Program-made: the position numbers and the translations under genes
The notes under the pieces: generated by a model
Told to the model about the DNA's origin: nothing
Databases searched by the model: none
The model's input: the letters and a program-made list of their open reading frames with translations, nothing else
Assembly: GCA_019915015.1 (NCBI GenBank)
Contig: JAHBBC010000010.1
Coordinates: 1,178,001 to 1,242,000, forward strand
Length of the DNA stretch: 64,000 bases
Origin: Auriscalpium vulgare
Taxonomy: Eukaryota > Basidiomycota > Agaricomycetes > Russulales > Auriscalpiaceae
Reading direction: 5' to 3'
In this document: in pieces, positions 13,701-24,924 of the stretch
Layout: the number at the start of each line of letters is the position of its first letter
How positions within the stretch are numbered: the first letter of the stretch is position 1

Positions 13701-16700
13701 GATGACGACAACATACACAAGTCCTCAGCTCTCTGACCCTCGTAGGGATACAATGAGCGCACGCGATACTCTGCCGAAACAATTAGTGCCGCTCGGGAGG
13801 TGTCACAGCATAAATTCTCACCGGTAGACAGGTCCACATCATCCAACGGATCGCTCTCCTCCGGACTTGCAACCTGGATCAGTGGTACTGGCGCAGCGTG
13901 CCCGTTGCCCTCCTTCTCCGGCTCGCTCTCGTCCTCCTCACGCATCGACCCCAGGCCACTCGGCTCCCTACTCGCCGCGCCATGGTCCGCCGCGAGCCCC
14001 GCGTACCAGTCCACTGACTGCCTGTTGTTCGCGCGCGAGTCTTCCTCGGACAGCGCCGGCGGTGGAGGGTGCGGATCTTGAGGCGGCATTTGCGGCGGCG
14101 ATGGCGGTGACACAGGCCGAGGCGCAATGTTCACATGCGGCGGAGGCGCGGCGTCACCAATCACGCGGCCGCTCACAGGTGCCGAGCTGCGGTCATTGGT
14201 GACAGCCTTTCTCAACCTCGCGCCGCCCTGGATCGCGCTGAGAAGAGCGCCACGGCCCCCAGCCGGAGCAGGGGCGGCCATTGCCGGCGGTGGCGGGGCG
14301 GCGGGAGCAGAAGGAGGTGGAGGCGCAGCAGGAGCGGCGGGCGCTGGCGGTGCGGGAGGCGCCGACGGAGGTGGGGGCGGCGGTGTGGGCACAACGCTCG
14401 GGGTGCCTCCTGCCGCCGACTGGGGCCGTGCGGGCGGAAGGATACTGCCAAACAGTTGCTGGGCCAGCCTGTTGCGCGTGTCGCGCGACGAATCTAGCTC
14501 GTCCTCGCTGCTGTCGTCGTCGTCATCCTTCTCGTGGCCCCACTCGCCTTCGGTGTCGCTGTCCGCAGGCGCGGTGTTGTATGACGTCTTCGGTCCCGGG
14601 CTCTTTGGTGCAGGCGGGACGGGGGATGCGGTGGCGGCGGGCTGAGGTTTGAAGAAGGGGTTGTTGCCGCCACCGTTGACCGCAGGAGGGGAAGGCGCGG
14701 CGGGGGTGGCGCCTGGAGTCATGAGGCGACTGAATGGGTTGTTCTTGCCTTTGTCGGCGGGACTCGCCACAGACGATGCAGGAGGGGGCGGGGGTGGCGG
14801 TGGGGGAGGCACAGAAGTAGGGGCGGGCAGTGCCACCGGGGGAGGCGGCGGTGGCGGGTTAGCCTGTTGGCGCTCAGCTTCCTCCCGCTGCCTGCGTTCC
14901 TCGGCTTCACGCGCCCTCTTGTTCGCTTCTTCTTGTCTGCGTTTGTAACTCTCTTCCTCCCTCTTCCTCTCTTCCTCCTCCTCCTGCTCGAGCTGCCGAA
15001 GCCGTGCCAGCCTATCTTCTCGTTGCTTGCGAAGTTGTGCTTCACGCTCTAGCAGACGCTGTTCTTCGGGATCGACAGCAGGGGGGGCAGGAGGCGGAGG
15101 CGGAGCAGCAGCAGCAGGAACAATAGGTGCCGCCGGTGCAGAGGGTGTGGACGGGGTACGTGCTGGCGTGAAGCGCGAACGCGGTGGAGGTGGGGCGGGA
15201 GCTCTCGGCTTCGGTGGAGGCGGAGCAGCTTTTGGCGTCGGCGCAGAAGGCGTAGCCCTGATAGCCGGGGCTGGGGGAGCAGCAGTCGTCGCCGGAGAAG
15301 AGACTGAGGTTGGCGAGCGGCCCTCCTTGATAGCCTTCTCGCTTTCCAACTTTTCGCGCCTCACTTTCTCCCTCTCCTCTGCAGCCCTCTCCGCATCACG
15401 AGCCTTCTCCTCTGCTTCCTTCTTCTCCCGAGCCAGCCGATCTTCCACGCTGCTATCGAGCTTCGGTGAAGCAGAAGGAGCCGGCGCGACGCCCAGTGCG
15501 GCCATGCGCTCCTGCATGCGCCGTTGCGCCTCGGCCCGAATGAACGCTTGACGCTCCGCGGGAGACATGTTCTTGGTACTCGGAGCGGGCGACGCTGTAG
15601 TGGGGACGGGAGGTGCCGGAGGCGGTTTTGAGATAGCGCTGGGGGGAGCCGCTGGGGGAGGTGGGGGAGCAGGAGATCGGGCAGACGTCGGTGGGCTCCG
15701 CGCGCGGTCGCGGTACCGGTCCCGGGAACGCGAGCGTTCACGATACGAGGAGCGGTAGTCCTGATCGCGGTCGCGATCCCTGTCAAAGTCGTGATCTCTA
15801 TCACGGCCGTGGTCGCGGTCGCGGTCACGATCTCTGTCGTACCGGTCAGAGTAGCTGCTGTAGCCACGGTCGCGGTCCCTGTCACGATCGTCGAAGCGTC
15901 CAAAGGTCTCGTTCCTCCTATCTCGCTCGCGATCCCACTCCCGCTTCTGGCGCTCCTTCCGCTCATCTCGCTCCTTCAACTTCCTCTCTACCTCCGGAAC
16001 GCGCTCGTGCAAAAGCTGCAGCAGTTCTCGCTCGAGTCGACGTCGGTCTTCATCGGCACGACTAGAACGCGGACCGCGACTGATGTAGTCCAGGTCCTCC
16101 TGCACGCGCTTGACGCGCCATTTGAGGTCGTCCATCTCCCTGTCGAGCGCCTCATCTTCCGCAGTCCGGCTGGCGCTCTCGGCGGTCGCGCGGTCGAGCA
16201 TGCTGGCCGTGGACTCAAGTTGGCGTTTCATGTCGCTTAGGTCGGCTGAAGGGCTGTCTCTCTCGCTCGTTGAGCGGACGGTGCTACGATCGACGTGCCG
16301 AGAGCGAGGGGTGTAGAAGCCGCCCGCTGGCTGGTCTTCGGAGTGTCGGTAGACGGTTGCATCCTGGCGTCCACCCGCGCCCGCGCCTGTCGAATAGAAT
16401 GAACGGTCTTTGATTTTGGACACAGGCCCATCCCCGGCAGACGGGGTCTTTGCGCGCGAAGGCTCGTTCCTCAACAGACCTTTCACGAAGTCCACCGAGC
16501 CATCCAAGTCCTTCGACGAAGGTGGTTTGAGCTCTGCGGGTAATTCGTCCGGGATGTTATTGCCGTTGAGCTCTGCTAGCGATTAGTCGCCGTAACAAAC
16601 GAGACTGAAGTCCGATCACGCACTGCGGTAGATAAGACCCATAGCGACGTGAAATTCCGCAATGTTCAGCTTGCCACGATTGTCACCATCGGCGAGAGTC

Positions 16701-17539
16701 CTGCAGTACGGTCAGCAAGCAAACAGGCAAGAAGAGACGCGTACGCACCAGACACGAGCCAGGTCATTTCTGTCGAGCCCACTCTGCCCGAACACTTCAA
16801 TGGCAGTCGCGCCATCAATGAACCCAGTGCCCGTCGTGTCCCAAGCCCGGAATATCTGATCGTAGCTCTTCTTCTCCGCCTTCGAAAGTGCCCAAGGAAC
16901 GCGGGGCGCTGACGTCCCCTTGACCTCTTGGTTGTGCTGCTGGAAGCTCTGCTGAAGCGAGAGGCCGCCGAGCTGCTGCTGTGGTTGAAGGAGCTGCGGC
17001 GCGCCGGCGGGGTTGTAGGGGGATGACATGTTGGCGGGGAGGAAGGTACTCGACATCATTACGAGACGCGGGTCGACGAATCCCGTAGCCTGTGGGACGA
17101 GCGGCTGCAGCCCGCCACCCTGTCCCGGAAACCCTGTTTGCTGTGGCACAAGTCCCGATCCACCGAGCCCTGGCGATGGGCTGAGAAAGTTGCGTTGCTG
17201 CTGCTGCTGGAGACCTAGGAAAGCCGTTTGCTGGGGCTGCTGGGGTTGCTGGAACTGGGATGGAATGGGCGGCACGGGGGGAACCGGGGGTCTTTGCTGC
17301 TGCTGGAACCCGCCTCCCATACCCGGAAAGCCTGTCTGCTGGGGGAGCAGGCCAGGACCACCGCCTGGAAAGCCGGTCTGCTGGGGCTGCTGGAAACCGC
17401 CAGGACGCTGACCAGGGAAGCCAGTCGGCTGCGGAGCAAGTTGACCGAAGTTTTGCTGCTGGAAGCCCGAGTTTTGATTGGGAAAGCCAGTTTGCTGTGG
17501 GTACTGGTAGCCCGGCTGGCCTTGACCCCACTGCGCCAT
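10723..17539 (-). CDS. CIN1: Intersectin/Pan1-type endocytic scaffold (EH, coiled coil, WH2, 2xSH3, DH-PH)
   Basis: Multidomain adaptor linking clathrin-mediated endocytosis to actin and Rho/Cdc42-type GTPases; resembles Cryptococcus Cin1 and animal intersectin-L. Start ATG at 17537-17539 ([12 protein letters not shown]). Order: Gln/Gly/Pro-rich repeats with TGFPG motifs (about 17530-17080); EH domain from [17 protein letters not shown] across an intron into [20 protein letters not shown]; Arg/Asp-rich and Glu/Arg coiled coil (about 16500-14880); long poly-Pro tracts; WH2-like [16 protein letters not shown] (about 14250); SH3-1 with [13 protein letters not shown] and [12 protein letters not shown]3-2 with [15 protein letters not shown] and [19 protein letters not shown]; a Ser-rich linker; DH domain ([19 protein letters not shown] start near 12130, [15 protein letters not shown] near 11440); PH domain ([10 protein letters not shown] to [12 protein letters not shown]); stop 10723-10725. 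More than ten introns; some junctions are approximate. Confidence 0.88.
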
Positions 17540-19041
17540 GTTCAACGCGCGCGTAATTCGAGGAGAATGTGGGTGATAATATGGCCGCCTCGAGCGGCGT
17601 AGTCGTCACCGTCCCTGCGCGCGTAATTTTCGAGCGGAGCTGCAACCCCACATATATAGTCGAATTTTGGTAACATTTTCCAACCTTCTTTGACCTCAGC
17701 CACGTTGACGTCGCGTCTTCATTGTGTAACTCATCTTGTATTTCGAGCATCATCTCATTTAGCAAGCCTTCTGGGGATTTTGCAGGACAGCGCAGGTGGT
17801 CAGTTGAAAGGACGCGCCAGGCGTTCAGGTGCGTCCTCATGATGTGATATCTTCTCCCCACGTACCAAGTCAAGGTCTCCCTTGATTTCTACATCGGAGG
17901 CCTGTTACGGTCGTGGAACAGCTACGCGCACGGACATCCTCTACCGCGCCCTTCGTCATGAAGGTGCGTGGGTCCTAGAGCGTTCGTGTTGTATCGTCTT
18001 CGTAGAGTTGAGGTCAGTGTGCATTCACATGCTGTCTTGTTTCTGGTCTCGTAGTTTGGAGACACACATTCCTTCTCGCCTCTCTCCTGTCCGATGTACT
18101 ACCTATGCTCAATGCTAGTTTTGCCATTCGCGCCTTTCGTGTCGTATTTATCCGACTCGCCGCCACGCCGGACCCATCCATCCACTGCGCGCGCTCGAGG
18201 ACCACAGGCAACCGCCTGCGGACAAGAGCCCAAGACGAGCCCGCTGCAGCACGAAAGAGGTAGCGCACCCTCCAACTCACAATTACGCGGCGCCGTGTAC
18301 TGACTTCGGGGCCACGCCGGACGACTAGCCATTGCGTGCAGCAAGAGCGACCCGGTGCGGCAGTGCGCCAGGAAACAGCGCGATGGACAGGCGAGCTATA
18401 TGCGCATCGTACGCCGGAGCGGGGCTCGACCAACGGGCACATTGCGGAGCCCTCAGCAGTTTATTAGCATGTGCTCACGCCATGCGTATCCCATCACCGC
18501 GCTGCCACGCTGGCTGCACCGACGTTGGCAGTGACAGTCTGTGCATATGTAGATACATAGAGTACTCGATGTATACAAAATGCAGCTCTCTGGCTGAGAG
18601 TCCGTCTGAACAAGCTCATTGAGCTGACCCTGAGCTGACGGGCACTGAAGGAGCTGAACGGATTTGGTCAGCCGCTCGTCAGCTAAGGACAAAGTACTAG
18701 TAGTTAAGTACTGATCTGAGACACCAAAAATACGACCACTTCCATGGCCACCGGTGTTTCATCTCAAGTGTGCTGCTCTTCTCGGAGCCTGAGCGAATCG
18801 GGTTGAATTTATAGTCGAGGAATCACGCCTTTCTGCCTGCCTCGCACTCTGCCTCTCCACCTTGTGTTACACTGAAAGAGGCGGAGAGTCAAGGAGACAC
18901 GACAGACATCTCGTCTCCCTGAGGCAGAGTAGATAGATTCAAACCTTCGCAGATCGGATCATCTTTCTGACACAACATCCTACGCAGGCAGGTTCAATTC
19001 TTCGCAGGAATACAAGTACAAAATTCTACGCGTACATCAAG
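17540..19041. other. Intergenic, no supported gene
   Basis: 1.5 kb between the intersectin start and the 3' end of the HNH-like gene. A TATATA element near 17651 lies about 110 bp upstream of the intersectin ATG and may belong to its promoter. Frames of up to 142 codons occur but show no motif or convincing splicing. Short GAGCTGA-type repeats occur around 18620-18660. Confidence 0.4.
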
Positions 19042-20185
19042 TTATCTTACCCAGGCTGTCTCTGGCGCGATCTCTTTGATATACTCTCTAACGCCTGACA
19101 GGTTCACCACCCGCGCATAGCCCGCGTGGGCAGCCAACACTTTTGGGTCCGGCGGAGGGAGCGGAGTCTTCTCATCGTCGGCAAAGGCGGATGTGTTGAA
19201 TTTTATCTTATCCGGATATCTGCCGAGAATGCTCTGGAAAGTAGAACAGACACGATATGCCTTATCCTGGAGCAGTAGTCAGAATCTGGGCGGGCAGAAA
19301 GAATCTATGAGGTACTGACCTCGGGTTCTAGCCACATGTAGAGCTCGCCAAACCAAAAGGAGGCGTTAGCTTCCAGCAGCATGGTGTTGCGCATGCGCTC
19401 AATGCCCGTGCCATAGATGACACTCCGCATTTCAGCATCCCCATACCACATAGTTTTCTCCTGCGCATAGCTTATCAACAATATGGAATAAAGGTATGGC
19501 GAGTCATCACCTCTTCGGTCAGATTTGTGAGCGGAGGAAGGATCCAGCAACTCTCCATACATCGCAGTAAGTCGCTTGGCGGAGGGCGTTCGACAAGCCC
19601 ACGACGATATTCGATGATGGAAGGATCCAGCGCACAGCGGAAATTTTCACGCTTGAGAGCCTGCAACCAATCAGCACCGGAGCAGAGGGGGGGAGGGAGT
19701 CAAGCTAACGAGGGTTGGTATGTAGATCGTACTGTTGGCCATCTCGTCCATCTCGTCGCTGACGGCATCCTGACGCTGATTGCAGGTGGTGGAAGAAGCA
19801 AGCGCGGAAGACTCGGGGTAAAGGGGCAGGTGCATAAAGGTATTCTCTGAGAAGACTGCAAGGACATCAGTGCGGGAACATTAGCAACTGGCGAGCGCGA
19901 CTCGCATGCAACTACGACGAAGTCGATGAAGGCTTTCGCCATCGACAACAGCCCTTCATTTCCATCACTGCCATTGATGACAGTGACAGTACGTGTGATG
20001 CCATCCACCGAGGGCAGATGGAGAAGCATAAAGCCCACCACGCGCGCTGCCACAGCCGTAGAGAGGCCGTCGATGTTGTTGTTCTCTTGGATACCATGCT
20101 TTTCATATTGAACGCATCGCAAGTACGCCTTGAGCTTCTCTCCCTGAAACTCTACCGGAGGGGCGGGGAGAGGTTGGCCAGACAT
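19042..20185 (-). CDS. Degenerate HNH-nuclease-family protein (Agaricomycete type)
   Basis: Five exons (20185-19906, 19855-19710, 19660-19511, 19460-19320, 19266-19042) give 313 residues in one consistent frame. The layout follows the large mushroom family in which an N-terminal helical region precedes an HNH segment: ALKRENFRC, then CWILPP, then MLLEANASFWFGELYMWLEP, and a C-terminal DPKVLAAHAGYARVVNLSG. From memory of that family, these correspond to 'R-D-x-x-R-C', 'C-H-I-L' and 'L-x-x-x-x-H-x-x-F-x-x-L-x-x-W-x-x-P', so both candidate catalytic His positions are replaced (Trp in CWILP, Ser/Phe in ASFWFG). Nuclease activity is therefore doubtful. The first intron works only as a GC-AG intron (19856-19905). 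The biological role of the family is unknown to me. Confidence 0.6.
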
Positions 20186-20922
20186 TGCGCGTGTTGCTGA
20201 GAGAAAGGGGGCATCAGAGTCGGGACGGACACTAAACCCCGCCCAAGCTCCGCACTACTACGCCACTCTTATGTTCTCCGACTGGCCGGTTCACTACCGG
20301 GTTCAGGCGCGGTCGCATACCCAGTAGAACTCGTCCCCAGCCTTGGGCCGGCTGTGAACGAGACTTCCGTCGGTGTTTACGATGTATAGGGCATAAGTAC
20401 TCAGTGCAAAACACATCGGGTCGCGCCCCCTGTCTATATAGCGTGGACAACACAACAAGTTACTCGTAACGTGAAGCAGATTGTGGGTTTGGCGGTGTAC
20501 ATGTTTGGTCGCGAGAGTTTGGAGCGGAGGGATGGCATTATTTCTTGAAAGGATTATTATTCATGGGGTCGCTTCACCGCAAGGCGACCTCCTACGCAGC
20601 TTGCAATGGCCGGCTGATGTATCGAACATAATCAAGCATCTCCTACTAAGTCTATGCTATGAGCTACAGTCGCCCCAGTCTACGACCTTCGCAACGCCGG
20701 AGAGCCTGTGACCCTGATGGAACAAGTGTCGACACTGGCTGTGACCTCGATGCGCACGTACTACTACTAGTAGTACAGTATGTAGTAGACCGGCCCGCAC
20801 TCCGTCCTTCCTAACAAGTACTTTCGGTATCTCGCCGCTGCGCTGTCTACTCTCTCCTTCGGCTGTAAAACACTTAACGGCCCTTTAGATAACCTTCAGG
20901 AAGCGCTTGACGTCCAAGGCCA
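20186..20922. other. Intergenic, divergent between HNH-like gene and COG3
   Basis: About 740 bp with no supported frame. Contains a small perfect palindrome (TACTACTAGTAGTA, near 20760). Presumably holds promoters of both flanking genes. Confidence 0.4.
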
Positions 20923-23701
20923 ATGGCAAGCACCCGCTCTGTTGCGGGAGCTACGCGGCGAACGGGCACTCCCTCGTCATTCTCACCCCACCCCAAGCCC
21001 ACGATGACCATGGAGGAGTGGGAGGCGAAAGCGCCGCTCGGCGAGGTCGAGCTAAAGAGCATCGCCGCCGTCAAGACAGCCAGCGAGAAGCCGACGCTGC
21101 CTTTCCAGGTGCGCACCCTGCCGTCAGCTCTGCTGCAGCTCGTATTCACTCTATGTTCAGTTTGCATCAGATGAGGCCGGTCCATCTCGTCCTTCAACAC
21201 CTCTTGCACGCGTCAAAATGGCCCCGGGCTCGCGTCCGGCCACACCTGGCCTCCCCGCATCGCGCTCTCAGCCCCTCGGTCCTACACACACCCTGCACCC
21301 CAAGCAGCCCGTGCAGACCCCGCAACAATTCTACGACTGGTTCGCACTTATTGACCGTTCGGTCGCGCACAGCCAGGAGGCGCACTTCCGACAACACCTG
21401 CTCAGCGTGTCCGAGCACCTCGAAATGTGCGACCGACTGGTGGATCGGATTGAGCAGGTGGACAGGGAGGTCGACGGCATGCTGGAGGGCTGGAGGAGCG
21501 TAGAGGAAGGCGGCAAAAGCCTGCAAGATGCGAGTCACAAGCTGCTCGAGGAGCGCGATCACCTCGTCGACTTGCAGGAGGCGATTGGCACGAAGCTCGA
21601 TTATTTCCAGGAGCTCGAGCACGCGACACGGATGCTGAACCACCCGGGCGAGTCCCTCGTTCTCCAAACCGACTTCCTCTACATGGTCGAGCGCGTCGAT
21701 GTCTGTATCGACTTCCTCAAGGCACACGTAGGTCATGTTTCTACCACCGTCTCTTCGTTACTGATGTATCCTGTCAGCGACACTACCGCGAGGCTGAAGT
21801 CTACCTCCTGCGCTTCCAGCAGTGCCTCACGCGCGCGATGACGCTCATCAAGATGTTCTTCGTCGGCTCGCTCCGCGCGCTCACGCAAGACGTGTCCCGA
21901 CGCCTCGCAGAAAAGGACGTCTCTCAAACCGCCCAAATGCACCTCTTATACACACGCTTCACGACGGTATCCGCCCAGCTTGCGCCGCTTTTGGGCGAGC
22001 TCGAGCGTCGCGCCCGCGCGCACCCCGACGCACTAGGGGCATTGCTCGCAGAATGTCACTCTGCATACTTTAGCGCGCGCAAGGGCCTGCTGGTCGGTAG
22101 ACTAATGGAGGAGATTCGTGGACTCGACCCGGCTCGCACGGAGCTTGTCGAGCTCACACGAGCGGGCTGCAGCTATCTCAAACAGCTGTGCACGGACGAA
22201 TTTGATCTCTATCGCGCGTTTTTCAGCTCCGGCAAAGACATGCTGTATCAATACCTCGAGAATCTCTGCGACTACCTGTACGACGACCTCCGCCCGCGCA
22301 TCTTGCACGAGCCCCGGCTCACTGCCCTCTGTGAAGTTTGCACGGTCTTGCAGGCGCTCATGGTGCTGGACGTGCCCTCCCTTGAAGAGGGAGATAACGA
22401 CGAGGATGAGGACTACGGAGAGTTAAACCTGACTTTGGACGAGCCGAAGAAGGAGCGCGGGCTTGGCAGGCTTCACATTCGCCAGCTGCTGCAGATGGTG
22501 CTCCAGGACGCGCAAACCCGTCTTTTCTTCAAGGCGCAGTCCGTCATACAGTCGGAAATTCGGTACTATCAACCAAAGCCTGAGGATCTGGCGTACCCGG
22601 ATAAACTAATTGGTGCGTACTTTCTTTCTCAGGCGGGTGTCATCTTTGACAATGGCACGCCAGCTGCGCGAAAGCCTGTGACAGGATACGAGATGCGAGA
22701 GAAAGAGAGCATCAGCCAGCTTTTCCAGCTCTCCAGCCTCGACAAGCGCGAAACATGGTTTCCGACACTGTCTAAGACTGTGTGGGTGCTGTCTCAACTC
22801 CATGATTTTGTCCAGGTGCGTTGCGTTCAGAGTTGCTCTTCCGCCGACGACTTACAGGCTGTCAGCCTGCCATCTTCGACGATCTTGCGCAGGAAGCCGT
22901 TAGCCTCTGCCGCATGTCCCTGTCAGCGGCTGCGAACATGCTCGGATCTAAGAGTCCGCTCGACGGGCATCTCTTTTTGGTTCGACATTTGCTCATCTTG
23001 AAGGAGATGACGCGCAATTTGGATTTAGTGCAGAGGGATGCGCCACGCGGCAGCAACGATCCCTATGGTGTCACTGGTGAGTTCAACCTGATTTGTGGCC
23101 ATATATCTTAAAACTGACCATGCGATAGACACATTGACCAACGTGCTCTCAAGAACGACAAACTTGCTGCCCAACTCCTTGTTCGCTTCGTTGGGGATGC
23201 CGAGGGGAGACGACATGACGGACGCCAAACACGTTAGTCATCTCCTCGCCTCGCATTCCAACACCTTCCTGACTGTCGTAACAGAGCATCGACCTCGACC
23301 TCAAGCAGGCCTGCGAGGCTGTCATCGCGCACCTCTCCGACCCTGTCTGCACACCGCTCCGCACCTTTGTCGACCGCGTACATGCGCACCAAAGCAGCGC
23401 CGGGCTGCTTGCTGCACAGCAATGGGCGCGGCAGCCTGTCGTGGAGGCGCTCGAGGCAGATGCGCGTGCGGCGTGCCAGCGCGATGTGCGCGGCGGCATC
23501 GCGCGCATGCGCCTTTACCTCGAGGACCGACGCACAGTCGATGTGCTCGTACAGCATGTGCGCGAGCGCGTGCAGGACGAGTACGGAGCGTTCAGAGAGG
23601 TTGTGAGGAATATGTATGCGGGGGCGCTGCGCGAGCAGTTGTTGCCGGATGAAGGGGTGGCAGCGTTGATGAAGGATGTCGCAGAGGACCCATCTGGTTG
23701 A
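20923..23701 (+). CDS. COG3: Conserved oligomeric Golgi complex subunit 3 (Sec34)
   Basis: COG lobe A tether for retrograde intra-Golgi vesicle traffic; peripheral Golgi membrane protein. ATG at 20923 (MASTRSVAGATRRTG). Exon 1 ends PTLPFQ, followed by FASDEAGPSRPSTPL. The Sec34-like N-terminal domain includes FYDWFALIDRSVAHSQEAHF, QHLLSVSEHLEMCDRLVD, SHKLLEERDHLVDLQEAIG, KLDYFQELEHATRMLN and FLYMVERVDVCIDFLKAH. Intron, then RHYREAEVYLLRFQQCLTRA, which is the conserved mid-region, and ARKGLLVGRL. Later exons carry SKTVWVLSQLHDFVQ, AIFDDLAQEAVSLCRMSL, DTLTNVLSRTTNLLPNSLF and a C-terminal helix bundle ending VAEDPSG; TGA 23699-23701. About five introns. Domain order and length agree with COG3 throughout. 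Confidence 0.94.
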
Positions 23702-23934
23702 CCTGCTTCGCTTTCTCACATCGCTCCCGCAAGGTCCACGTCCTCAACTTCCTGCCTGCCAGCTAGCACTCGCGGGGGTTATGGAAGAACACAATGGTCA
23801 CTGTAGACTGTTCTGATGGTGGCTGAGGATACAAATTTGCGTGCGAGGATGGAACAATTGCAGAGGTGAAGTCGAAGTGCACGAGCAGCAGGCAGAGAAA
23901 GAAAAAAACGAACTTGCCAACCCCAAAGAAACAA

Positions 23935-24790
23935 TCAGTCACCCCAGCTGCGAGTCAAAGACCCCACGTCCGATGCCTGCCCTGGCGAGGGTTCAGCCTG
24001 GAAAAAAAATTGTGGGTGATTTCAGCAATCGCGTGCGTGTCGCGGAAGCAGATAAGCACGTACCTCGCCGTCTTCGTCGACATCCAGCCCCTCGCCGCCG
24101 TTGCCATCGGACAGCCCCTCTCGTGCAGCGTCCGCATAGCTCTTCGTCTCTCCCTGCGGCTGGGTTGGCGGCGCCGGATTCGTGCGCACGCCGCGCACAC
24201 TGCTTCGCCCGCGCCGCGCCGCGCCGAGCGTCGAGCTCCCCGTGCGCCTAACGATGCGAACGCCTAGAATAGGCCTGCGTGGCTCCTCCTCATAGCCAGG
24301 GTGCGCGGAGAACGAGCCAGAGGACTGCGAGGTCTCGACGGACGGCTGCGGTGACGGGCCGCGTCCGGAGCGGGAGGTCGAGGGATCGAGGCGTCCGTGC
24401 AGGGCCTTGTTGTGCAAATTGAATGGCAGGGCGGCGTTGAGATTAACCATTTTGCTGGGATATCGAGTCAGAAGCGAGAGGGGTAGACGGTGGGTGGGAC
24501 GGCACACCTTTCTTTCGACCGCACGATGACGGTGAGACGCTCCTTCATACGCTGATGGTCAATGACTACATGACGCTGTGCTGGCCTAGCGATCTCTTCA
24601 TGTCAGAGAGTGACTAGATGATCGTTGGGAAACGTACGAAGTGTCCTCCGTGGGCGGGATAAGGCGCGTCCGCTCGTCAGGTTCCGACTGTTGCACTCGA
24701 TGAGCAGCGGCAAGGCTAAGAACGTCAAGGACGTACTGTGCTATCTGCTCGGGGACGAACACAGCAGAGGATCTGGTATAAGAAGGACAT
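23935..24790 (-). CDS. Small conserved protein with N-terminal CC motif, possibly LAMTOR1/Meh1-like
   Basis: Five exons (24790-24737, 24687-24638, 24585-24508, 24454-24064, 23997-23935) join into a single 211-residue frame. N-terminus MSFLYQILCCVRPRAD has adjacent cysteines suited to palmitoylation, followed by EPDERTRLIPPTED, a dileucine-type acidic motif seen in lysosome/vacuole anchors such as LAMTOR1, then the conserved-looking core DHQRMKERLTVIVRSKESK plus MVNLNAALPFNLHN. The rest is Ser/Pro/Gly-rich and disordered, ending SLTRSWGD. The uninterrupted frame across four short introns argues that it is real. The Ragulator/EGO relationship is a guess from the N-terminal pattern only; the C-terminal LAMTOR1 helices are not evident. 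Confidence 0.65.
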
Positions 24791-24924
24791 CGGTCGGGAT
24801 TCGGGCGTGGTCAGAGTCAACCCGCGACATTTTCGTTTTTGTTTTTTGGGATTACAGTCAGGCACATCGAGCGTCTGCAAGACGCGCCTCGCCCCGCCTC
24901 GAAGTGACATCACCGCCTCAATGC

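Noticed and set aside
20756..20775. TACTACTAGTAGTA palindrome as a regulatory operator
   Set aside because: Single short palindrome with no repeat or known factor; could be chance.
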